From positions 1 to 5,258 of the forward strand of contig JABHIC010000104.1 in the NCBI GenBank assembly GCA_018671205.1: a stretch of 5,258 bases of DNA. The letters are read 5' to 3'. The stretch is from Gammaproteobacteria bacterium. Lineage in GTDB: Bacteria; Pseudomonadota; Gammaproteobacteria; GCF-002020875. The position numbers and the translations under genes are program-made. The notes below the pieces were generated by a model that saw nothing but the letters and a program-made list of their open reading frames with translations, did not search any database and had not been told where the DNA came from. This document shows positions 1 through 5,258 of the stretch, piece by piece; positions within the stretch are counted from its first letter, which is position 1, and every line of letters begins with the position of its first letter.

Positions 1-684
1 CTTGATCTCAATCCCCTCAGGGTTGTTCGAACCCACTGCGTGAAGGGCAACAATATGGAGGAAGACCAGCATCACCAGCACCAGAGGCACCGCAATCACA
101 TGAAAGGCAAAGAAACGGTTCAGGGTGGCATCCGCAATAACGAAGTCACCACGAATCCATAGTGCAATCTCTTCCCCCACATAAGGTACAGCACCAAACA
201 GGGAGATGATCACCTGCGCTCCCCAGTAGGACATCTGTCCCCAGGGAAGCAGGTACCCCATAAATGCCTCTGCCATCAGCGCCAGATAGAGCACCATACC
301 GAATACCCAGATCAACTCGCGAGGTTTTCGGTAGGAGCCATACATCAGCCCACGAAACATATGGAGATAGATCACCACGAAAAATGCCGAGGCGCCGGTG
401 GAGTGCATATAGCGAATCAACCACCCCCACTCGACATCACGCATAATATACTCCACCGAGGCAAAGGCGAGCTCTGCATCAGGCTTGTAGTTCATGGTGA
501 GGAAGATACCCGTCAAAATCTGAATCACCAGCACCATCATTGCCAGTGAACCAAAGAAGTACCAGAAATTAAAGTTCTTCGGCGCGTAATACTGCGCCAG
601 ATGCTCATTCCATACCTTCAGGAGTGGAAAACGCTGGTCAAACGAACCGACCACACCTGTCGCTTCTGTCTCTCTCAGACCCAT
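1..684 (-). CDS. petB: Cytochrome b subunit of the cytochrome bc1 complex, partial (C-terminus outside window)
   Basis: This is the membrane core of ubiquinol:cytochrome c oxidoreductase, which carries hemes bL and bH and forms the two quinone sites in the inner membrane. I translated 228 codons from the ATG at 684-682 to the window edge without a stop. An amphipathic N-terminus leads to helix A (about residues 40-62). Helix B carries heme ligands H94 and H108 in YMHSTGASAFF and YLHMFRG. Helix C (about 125-145) is followed by the Qo-side segment GYLLPWGQMSYWGAQV (143-158). Helix D carries the other two ligands, H195 and H210, followed by the conserved GSNNPEG (218-224). The PEWY motif and helices E-H would lie off the left edge. 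The start codon overlaps the petA stop by one base (TAATG), so translation is probably coupled. The helix D ligands are 15 residues apart rather than the 14 I recall for mitochondrial and Rhodobacter proteins. Family assignment is secure; the gene is incomplete only because of the window. Confidence 0.97.
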   Translation of the reverse strand, partial: MGLRETEATGVVGSFDQRFPLLKVWNEHLAQYYAPKNFNFWYFFGSLAMMVLVIQILTGIFLTMNYKPDAELAFASVEYIMRDVEWGWLIRYMHSTGASAFFVVIYLHMFRGLMYGSYRKPRELIWVFGMVLYLALMAEAFMGYLLPWGQMSYWGAQVIISLFGAVPYVGEEIALWIRGDFVIADATLNRFFAFHVIAVPLVLVMLVFLHIVALHAVGSNNPEGIEIK

Positions 685-1277
685 TATGCTGCTCCTTGAT
701 CAACGCCCACCATGATACGGGTATCACTGATGTAGCTGTGTGAAGGAATGACCAGATTCAGAGGGGCAGGAACCCCTTGATAGACACGACCCGCGAGATC
801 AAAACGTGAGCCGTGGCAGGGGCAGAAGAACCCCCCCTTCCAGTCAGGGCCGAGATCGGCAGGAGCCATCTCAGGGCGGAAAGTTGGAGAGCAGCCCAAA
901 TGGGTACAGATTCCGACAGTAATCAGGTACTCCGGCTTGATCGCCCGAGAGGCATTCTTGCAGTACTCTGGCTGATCCGACTCAGCCGATGTCGGGTCAC
1001 TCAATATGCCGTCCAGTGTCTTCAGGGTATCCAGTGTCTCCTGGGTACGACGCACAATCCAGACAGGTTTACCACGCCACTCCACCGTCAACATCTGCCC
1101 CGGTGCCATTTTGCTAATATCCGCCTCAACTGGAGCGCCCGCTGCCTGTGCTCTTGCACTAGGATTCATTGACTTCACGAAGGGTACCGCCACAAAAGCC
1201 GCCCCAACTGCGCTCACTGCAGAGGTTGCCGCCGTCAGGAAACGGCGTTTACCCAAATCTACAGTCTCTGTACTCAT
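684..1277 (-). CDS. petA: Rieske iron-sulfur subunit of the cytochrome bc1 complex
   Basis: This 197-residue protein carries the [2Fe-2S] cluster that takes the first electron from ubiquinol at the Qo site and passes it to cytochrome c1. The N-terminus holds a Tat-type motif, GKRRFL (residues 9-14), before a hydrophobic segment (about 15-35) that stays as the membrane anchor; a flexible hinge rich in Ala (about 38-50) follows. The soluble head contains the two cluster-binding loops, CTHLGC (124-129) and CPCHGS (152-157). Ligands are C124, H126, C152 and H155, and C129 and C154 form the family's disulfide. The tail has GRVYQGVPAPLNL (163-175), the usual Pro-loop region. Length is normal for a proteobacterial Rieske protein. 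I chose ATG 1277 over an in-frame TTG at 1301 because a GGAGA lies six bases upstream and the Tat motif then sits near the N-terminus as expected. The gene is first in a petABC operon, overlapping petB by one base. Confidence 0.97.
   Translation of the reverse strand: MSTETVDLGKRRFLTAATSAVSAVGAAFVAVPFVKSMNPSARAQAAGAPVEADISKMAPGQMLTVEWRGKPVWIVRRTQETLDTLKTLDGILSDPTSAESDQPEYCKNASRAIKPEYLITVGICTHLGCSPTFRPEMAPADLGPDWKGGFFCPCHGSRFDLAGRVYQGVPAPLNLVIPSHSYISDTRIMVGVDQGAA
691..697 (-). promoter_or_regulatory. Ribosome binding site of petB inside the end of petA
   Basis: The minus strand reads AAGGAGC here, with the AAGGAG core seven bases before the petB ATG at 684. The site lies within the last codons of petA and decides the petB start. 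With the TAATG overlap it suggests that ribosomes finishing petA reinitiate on petB. Confidence 0.8.
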
Positions 1278-1283
1278 ACAGTT

Positions 1284-1290
1284 TCTCCAA
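1284..1290 (-). promoter_or_regulatory. Ribosome binding site of petA
   Basis: The minus strand reads TTGGAGA, with GGAGA six bases before the ATG at 1277. It lies inside the extended reading frame that would begin at TTG 1301, so it argues for the shorter 197-residue petA product. I see no convincing -35/-10 pair in the 1302-1396 stretch upstream, although a petA promoter must lie there or further up. Confidence 0.75.
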
Positions 1291-1396
1291 GAAATAGACA
1301 ACGATGAACTCAGCCAACCCCTCAGAGGCTATCTGATACTCACCAAACCCAAAATTAGTGGCAGAGGATACTACCATAAACTCAGCAAGCGATTAC

Positions 1397-1434
1397 AGGG
1401 TACCTCTAAAAATAGTAATTTTTAGAGGTACCCT
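1397..1434. repeat. Perfect 17-bp inverted repeat (hairpin) between the amidotransferase gene and petA
   Basis: The left arm AGGGTACCTCTAAAAAT (1397-1413) is exactly repeated in reverse complement at 1418-1434, with only AGTA (1414-1417) between. It starts 11 bases past the stop of the amidotransferase gene and about 120 bases before petA. A stem this long and perfect should fold in RNA from either strand and could stop transcription or protect the upstream mRNA 3' end. It is not a textbook rho-independent terminator: no T-run follows the outer base of the stem on either strand, and the A/T tracts lie in the upper stem next to the loop. A dispersed palindromic repeat or a dimeric protein-binding site is equally possible. 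The structure is certain; the role is not. Confidence 0.9.
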
Positions 1435-1445
1435 ACACCATTTTA

Positions 1446-3236
1446 TCACTCAAGATGGCGCTGCAACCACTGCTCGGTCAGTGCCAACTGCCATAATTTA
1501 CTCCCCCGGATTCGGGTAAAACTCTCCTCTGCGGTTGGATTGGAGAGCAGTTTATTAATGTAACTGCGTTGGTAGAGCCCCCGTTCACGACATGCCTGTG
1601 AATTCAGGACATCCTGCATAAACTCCAGAAACTCTCCACGAACATATTTAAGGGCAGGCATGGGAAAATAGCCCTTGGGGCGATCAATCACCGAATCAGG
1701 CAGCAGTCCACGAGAGATCAACTTCAATGGCCCTTTTCCCTGACGAGCTAATTTCATCTCCGGCGGCATCTGTGCCGCCAGCTCCACCAGATGATGATCC
1801 AGAAAGGGGACTCGTGCCTCCAGCCCCCAGGCCATGGTCATATTATCCACCCGCTTCACCGGGTCATCCACAACCAGGGTGGTGACATCTGCCCGCAGTA
1901 CCTGGTCGAGAAACTGATCCGCAGCCGGTGCCTCCAGCAGCCCACGCATTAACTGCCCGCTATGATCCTCTCCCCGATACGCCGCCGTGAGCAGCTGCAT
2001 CACCTCCGCATGATCACGGTCAAAGTAGTATTGCCGAAAGCGCTCTAGTGCTGTTCCAGAGGCCTGCGCCATCTGTGAATACCAGAAATAACCACCAAAG
2101 AGCTCATCTGCCCCCTGTCCACTCAGCACCACACTCACCTCTTTTGAGACCTGCTCCGCCAGCAGGTAGAAGCCGATCGCATCCTGCCCGAACATCGGCT
2201 CAGACATTGCATCGACTGCCTCCGTCAGGCGGGGTAGAGCCTGATCATTAGGGATCACAATTTTCCGGTGCCGGGTCTGGAACTGTCTCACTACCGCATC
2301 GGAGTATTCAAACTCACTGCCACGCTCCTCCGGAGAGTCCTCAAAGCCGATAGAGAAGGTGCGAATATCCTGATGACCCGCCTCGGCTAACATCCCTACC
2401 AACAGACTGGAGTCCAGCCCTCCCGAGAGTAGCACCCCAACCGGAACATCAGAGGCGGCACGTCTCCGCTCTACCGCCGACATCAGGGCGTCACGAATAA
2501 GCTCGGCCCACTCCCATTCACTCCTCGCCGCTCCATTCGCTGTTTTCGGTCGGGTTGCCTGTAGTGACCAGTAACGGGACGACTCCATTGAGCCCTTGAG
2601 ATCAACACTCAACCAGTGGGCCGGCTCCATCTTGCGGATCGCACGAAACAGGGTTCGGGGCGCAGGAACCACACCGTGAAGGGTGAAGTGATGGTGTAGT
2701 GCCACAGGGTCAAAGGCATGATCCACCCCGTCGGCCGCCAACAGTGCGGGGAGGGTAGAGGCAAATAACAGGCGGTTTCCATCCGCTGTCCAGTAGAGCG
2801 GCTTGATTCCCATCCGATCCCGTACCAGATGCAACTGCCCCCTATTCCCATCCCAGAGTACAAAGGCAAACATACCGGAGAAACGGTCGACACAGGCCTC
2901 TCCCCAGGCATCATAAGCACTCAAAATGACCTCGGTATCTCCACTGGAGTGAAAACGGTACCCTTTCGCTCTCAGCGTCTCTCGCAGTGCTTTATAGTTG
3001 TAGAGAGTACCGTTAAAGACAACCGCAAGCGCATTCGCGCTATCAACCATCGGTTGATGCCCTCGCTCAGAGAGGTCCAGAATAGAGAGCCGACGGTGCC
3101 CCAGCAACAGCGGCCCCTGACGCCAGACACCCTCGTCATCCGGTCCACGAGGACGCAGTACCTGCAACATCTTCCCCACCACTGCAGGATCCGGTACTGC
3201 CCCATCAAACCTCAGTTCACCGCAAATACCACACAT
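1446..3236 (-). CDS. AsnB-type glutamine amidotransferase, probably N-acetylglutaminylglutamine amidotransferase
   Basis: This complete 596-residue cytoplasmic enzyme uses glutamine-derived ammonia and ATP to amidate a carboxylate. The N-terminal class II glutaminase domain (about 1-200) begins MCGICGELRF, with the nucleophile C2 exposed after Met removal. It keeps GHRRLSILDLS (46-56), FNG (74-76) and SGDTE (98-102). The C-terminal synthetase domain has the ATP-binding loop SGGLDSS (271-277), LSGQGADELFGGY (371-383) and LEARVPFLDHHLVE (472-485). The opening MCGICGELRFDG, the late VIDRPKGYFPMPALKY (516-531) and RGSKLWQL (577-584) resemble, from memory, the branch that makes the osmolyte N-acetylglutaminylglutamine amide rather than housekeeping asparagine synthetase; it is also longer than E. 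coli AsnB (about 554). The usual partner, the dipeptide synthetase gene, is not adjacent in this window. The start is fixed by C2 although the ribosome site is weak. It lies 25 bases after the SPOR gene, so the two are probably co-transcribed. AsnB-family membership is certain; the specific substrate is inferred. Confidence 0.93.
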   Translation of the reverse strand: MCGICGELRFDGAVPDPAVVGKMLQVLRPRGPDDEGVWRQGPLLLGHRRLSILDLSERGHQPMVDSANALAVVFNGTLYNYKALRETLRAKGYRFHSSGDTEVILSAYDAWGEACVDRFSGMFAFVLWDGNRGQLHLVRDRMGIKPLYWTADGNRLLFASTLPALLAADGVDHAFDPVALHHHFTLHGVVPAPRTLFRAIRKMEPAHWLSVDLKGSMESSRYWSLQATRPKTANGAARSEWEWAELIRDALMSAVERRRAASDVPVGVLLSGGLDSSLLVGMLAEAGHQDIRTFSIGFEDSPEERGSEFEYSDAVVRQFQTRHRKIVIPNDQALPRLTEAVDAMSEPMFGQDAIGFYLLAEQVSKEVSVVLSGQGADELFGGYFWYSQMAQASGTALERFRQYYFDRDHAEVMQLLTAAYRGEDHSGQLMRGLLEAPAADQFLDQVLRADVTTLVVDDPVKRVDNMTMAWGLEARVPFLDHHLVELAAQMPPEMKLARQGKGPLKLISRGLLPDSVIDRPKGYFPMPALKYVRGEFLEFMQDVLNSQACRERGLYQRSYINKLLSNPTAEESFTRIRGSKLWQLALTEQWLQRHLE

Positions 3237-3261
3237 AATCGGTCAACACCAAACCTCTACT

Positions 3262-4095
3262 TTAGTAACGCACCAGGCTATCGACATTGAGCCACTCATC
3301 ATAGATCTTCTTCAGCCTGAGGGCCTCTTTTTGGGTCGTTGCACTGTAATCACGCAACAGATAGAACTCTCGCCCGCCATGCTTTACCGATATCACCTTC
3401 AGCTTAAAGTTTGACTCAGCCAGATCTTTTGCAATCGATAGGGCACGTTTCTTATCGGTGAAGGCTCCAACCTGGACATGGTTACCCTTAGTCATAGGCT
3501 GTATACCCCTCGTGCTCTTCTTGCTCTTCTGGCTCTTCTGTTTCTTGGCCTTTACCGGCTGCGGTGGTATTGAGGCTATTTTCAATGGAGATTCAACCTT
3601 TTTCAACAGAGCCACCTTCGGCTTTTCTGTTGGAACCGGTGGCTCCACCTTTTGCGGAGCCACCCTGGGGGGTTGATCGGCCACGGTTGTCGCCTCGGCG
3701 ACAACCTCCACCCTCTGCGGATTACTCTCAGGCTGTGGGCTACTCTCAGGCTTGGGCAGCGCTGCCTCAATAACCTGCGTCTCCTCCAGCTCCTCTGGCG
3801 GCTCAACCGGTTGTATCGTTGCGGGCGCCTCCTCAACAGTGGGCTGCACGGCAGTAGCAACCGCTGCCTCTGCCTGCTGTTTTGTCCTCACGGCTCGCTG
3901 TGCCCGTGTCTCCTCCAGCAGCTGTTCAAGCGCCTGATACTCCTGAACAAAGGGGTCACGGCTCTGTTGTGGTGCAGGCTCTTCCGGGGTAACCGGAGGC
4001 TGTGGCTCAACATCACTATCAAAAAAGAGTGCTCCCCCCACGACTGCGGAGAGGGCAACGGCAAAGGCAACAAATAAGGGGGTATGCTGTGTCAT
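3262..4095 (-). CDS. Membrane-anchored SPOR-domain protein with Pro/Glu-rich linker
   Basis: The 277-residue protein has one N-terminal membrane segment (about residues 7-25), a long low-complexity region (about 30-200) and a C-terminal SPOR domain (about 205-275). The topology suggests an inner-membrane anchor with a periplasmic tail. The SPOR domain shows HVQVGAFTDKKRALSIAKDL (206-225) and, after a short strand, REFYLLRDYSATTQKEALRL (242-261), the typical double beta-alpha pattern. SPOR domains bind peptidoglycan glycan strands lacking stem peptides, often at the division site. The linker contains a short charged helix-prone stretch (about 48-78), many PxP and EPP repeats, and a basic Lys/Ser patch (182-194). 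I chose ATG 4095 because the membrane segment then sits at the N-terminus; the frame stays open further upstream to 4263, but that part overlaps the divergent gene and looks non-coding. The ribosome site is weak. It is the likely first gene of a unit with the downstream amidotransferase. Specific function is unknown; it is not clearly FtsN, DamX or DedD. Confidence 0.85.
   Translation of the reverse strand: MTQHTPLFVAFAVALSAVVGGALFFDSDVEPQPPVTPEEPAPQQSRDPFVQEYQALEQLLEETRAQRAVRTKQQAEAAVATAVQPTVEEAPATIQPVEPPEELEETQVIEAALPKPESSPQPESNPQRVEVVAEATTVADQPPRVAPQKVEPPVPTEKPKVALLKKVESPLKIASIPPQPVKAKKQKSQKSKKSTRGIQPMTKGNHVQVGAFTDKKRALSIAKDLAESNFKLKVISVKHGGREFYLLRDYSATTQKEALRLKKIYDEWLNVDSLVRY
3514..3540 (-). 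repeat. Three tandem 9-bp units inside the SPOR gene
   Basis: On the plus strand the units are GCTCTTCTT, GCTCTTCTG and GCTCTTCTG, differing at one base. They are in frame and encode Gln/Lys-Lys-Ser three times (residues 186-194), the core of a basic patch just before the SPOR domain. Because the unit is a multiple of three, copy-number change would alter linker length and charge without breaking the frame. Confidence 0.8.
3638..3664. repeat. 9-bp inverted repeat inside the SPOR gene linker
   Basis: GGTGGCTCC (3638-3646) pairs exactly with GGAGCCACC (3656-3664) around a 9-base loop. It lies in the part of the gene encoding the Pro/Val-rich linker. No T-run follows, so it is probably a by-product of repeated Pro/Val/Glu codons rather than a terminator. 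Confidence 0.5.
3685..3706. repeat. 10-bp perfect inverted repeat inside the SPOR gene linker
   Basis: GGTTGTCGCC (3685-3694) is matched by GGCGACAACC (3697-3706) with only two bases between, so a real hairpin would open at the top. It encodes the VVAEATT stretch (residues 131-137). Together with the 3638-3664 repeat it puts two GC-rich stems within 70 bases of message. No T-run follows. Confidence 0.5.
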
Positions 4096-4215
4096 ATAAA
4101 TTCGTAAAAGGTTGGCCTTCCTGCACTCCAACAATCCAGGATTGATGGGTACTGATGGTTTTTTGAAAAAATAAAGTGTATATAGTACTGAACTCTCTCC
4201 ATTTTGGTTACAAAA
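4096..4215. promoter_or_regulatory. Divergent intergenic control region between the SPOR gene and the secretion transporter gene
   Basis: These 120 bases separate two start codons that face away from each other, so promoters for both directions should lie here. The centre is AT-rich: TTTTTTGAAAAAA (4159-4171), a near-palindrome, is followed by TATAGT (4181-4186). TATAGT resembles a -10 box for the rightward gene and would give a leader of about 20-25 bases. I find no well-matched -35 element at the right spacing, and no clear -10/-35 pair for the leftward gene. Neither start codon has a strong Shine-Dalgarno sequence. The region's role is inferred from gene arrangement more than from motifs. 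Confidence 0.45.
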
Positions 4216-5258
4216 ATGTCTGATCCACTTCTTGCACCTCTTCTGCAGCTCAGCAAACAGCACGGTTTCCCACTGCCAGCAGAGACTCTGCTGGCAGGAA
4301 TTCCGCTCAAACAGGGAAAACTAACCCCGGCACTGGCGCTACGCGCACTGCAGCGGACCGGAATAAATGCCGATATTGAGGACCTCTCACTGGGCAAACT
4401 CTCCTCAACACAACTCCCCGCCCTGCTATTTCTGGCGAAACAGCAGGCGGTTGTGGTCACCAACATTGAGGGGAAGCGTGTTACCGCACTAGATACGGAG
4501 GGCAATCCTCAGCAGCTCGAACTCAATAAACTGAGTCAGCTACACAATGGTCAAATATTACTTATTAAGGGAGCCATACCGGCCGCTGCCTCCTCGCAGG
4601 GCCATTTCTGGTTCTGGAAAACCATTCTCAAGGGGTGGCCCATCTACAGTGAGAGCATCTTTGCCTCCTTTATGGTCAATATTTTCACTCTGGCCAGCCC
4701 CCTCTTTGTGATGAATGTTTATGATCGGGTGGTCCCCAACAATGCAATGGAGACACTCTGGGTATTGGCCATTGGCGCGCTGCTGGTAGCCGGTTTTGAT
4801 TTTCTGTTGCGCACGCTGCGCGCCTATTTTATCGATGTTGCCGGAAAACGGGCCGATCTGGCGCTCTCTGCCACCATCTTTGAGCAGCTTATGGGCACCC
4901 GAATGGAGGCTCGTGACCCGGCCTCTGGCGCAGTTGCCAACCATATGCGTGAATTTGAGGGGTTGCGGGATTTTTTCACCTCCGCCTCACTAACCACCCT
5001 GATTGACCTCCCCTTCCTGGCAATCTTCCTCGCTGTCATCTGGATGATTGGGGGGCCCATCGTCTGGATCCCCATGGTTGCGATTCCGGTGGTGATTCTC
5101 TCTGCACTGATCCTGCAGGTTCCCCTCCATCGCGCCGTCAGCGAGACCTTCAAGGAGGCCACCCAGAAACATGCCATTCTGGTTGAGGCCATCTCTGGGG
5201 CCGAAACCATCAAGAGTGAGAATGCGGAGGGGGTGATGCAGCAGAAGTGGGAGCACTA
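4216..5258 (+). CDS. Type I secretion ABC transporter (LssB/LapB-like), partial, N-terminal 347 residues
   Basis: This is the start of an inner-membrane permease/ATPase that, with a membrane-fusion protein and an outer-membrane TolC-type channel, exports proteins such as RTX adhesins in one step. Residues about 5-118 form a C39-like domain; there is no cysteine anywhere in the 347 visible residues, so it cannot be a cysteine protease and should serve as a substrate-binding domain. The ABC transporter membrane domain begins about residue 145, with helices near 148-168, 180-198, 257-279 and 282-301. Family-typical stretches include SPLFVMNVYDRVVPNNAMET (161-180), the RAYFIDVAGKRAD segment (202-214), REFEGLRDFFTSA (245-257) and the coupling-region QKHAILVEAISGAETIK (317-333). 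From memory these match the LssB/LapB family best. The nucleotide-binding domain lies past the right edge. The ATG at 4216 is preceded by an in-frame TGA at 4189, leaving only a TTG at 4204 as alternative; the ribosome site is weak. The secreted substrate is not in the window. Confidence 0.93.
   Translation, partial: MSDPLLAPLLQLSKQHGFPLPAETLLAGIPLKQGKLTPALALRALQRTGINADIEDLSLGKLSSTQLPALLFLAKQQAVVVTNIEGKRVTALDTEGNPQQLELNKLSQLHNGQILLIKGAIPAAASSQGHFWFWKTILKGWPIYSESIFASFMVNIFTLASPLFVMNVYDRVVPNNAMETLWVLAIGALLVAGFDFLLRTLRAYFIDVAGKRADLALSATIFEQLMGTRMEARDPASGAVANHMREFEGLRDFFTSASLTTLIDLPFLAIFLAVIWMIGGPIVWIPMVAIPVVILSALILQVPLHRAVSETFKEATQKHAILVEAISGAETIKSENAEGVMQQKWEH

Noticed and set aside
1278..1301. 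TTG-initiated N-terminal extension of petA
   Set aside because: The GGAGA ribosome site for ATG 1277 lies inside this extension, and the extra eight residues do not look like a Rieske N-terminus.
1302..1396. Candidate petA promoter, TTTATG with 17-base spacing to TAATTT on the minus strand
   Set aside because: Both hexamers match the sigma-70 consensus at only about three of six positions, which is what chance would give in this AT-richer stretch.
1006..1425. Plus-strand open frame of 139 codons opposite petA and its upstream region
   Set aside because: It lies opposite the well-supported Rieske gene and runs through the 1397-1434 palindrome. It has no ribosome site or recognisable domain, so it is a frame shadow.
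1397..1434. Calling the palindrome a rho-independent terminator
   Set aside because: No T-run follows the stem on either strand. I kept it as an inverted repeat of unknown role.
4096..4263. Upstream extension of the SPOR reading frame by 56 codons
   Set aside because: It would overlap the start of the divergent transporter gene, lacks any recognisable signal, and would bury the membrane segment inside the protein. ATG 4095 fits the expected N-terminal anchor.
4558..5256. Several minus-strand open frames opposite the secretion transporter
   Set aside because: They are antisense to a clearly coding frame with strong family motifs and show no domain pattern of their own.

Overview
The window looks like a chromosomal segment of a proteobacterium, most likely a gammaproteobacterium. 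I infer this from three things: the split petA-petB cytochrome bc1 arrangement, a cytochrome b heme-helix sequence of the type I remember from beta/gammaproteobacteria, and an LssB/LapB-like type I secretion transporter. No rRNA, tRNA, CRISPR array, insertion sequence or phage gene is visible. Base composition looks even by eye, with no clear sign of recent transfer. The exact genus cannot be read from the sequence.

Layout. Bases 1-4095 are transcribed leftward (minus strand) and 4216-5258 rightward. At the left edge, petB (cytochrome b, first 228 residues, C-terminus outside the window) follows petA (Rieske iron-sulfur protein, complete). Their stop and start codons overlap as TAATG, and each gene has a good Shine-Dalgarno sequence. 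This is the start of a petABC operon for the ubiquinol:cytochrome c oxidoreductase; petC would lie left of the window. Between petA and the next gene sits a perfect 17-bp inverted repeat (1397-1434). Upstream of it is a 596-residue AsnB-type glutamine amidotransferase, which I think belongs to the N-acetylglutaminylglutamine amidotransferase branch (osmolyte synthesis). Only 25 bases upstream of that, probably in the same transcript, is a membrane-anchored SPOR-domain protein with a long Pro/Glu-rich linker.

A short AT-rich intergenic region (4096-4215) separates this leftward unit from a divergent gene on the plus strand. That gene encodes the N-terminal 347 residues of a type I secretion ABC transporter with a cysteine-free, hence non-proteolytic, C39-like domain and the start of its membrane domain. 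Its ATPase domain lies beyond the right edge.

How they fit together. petA and petB form the respiratory unit and appear separate from the rest. The SPOR protein and amidotransferase form a likely two-gene unit sharing a control region with the secretion transporter. Whether these three cooperate in envelope or surface-adhesin biology is an inference. I see no strong evidence for a wholly new system; the most interesting points are the unusual SPOR/amidotransferase/type I secretion neighbourhood and the palindrome at 1397-1434.
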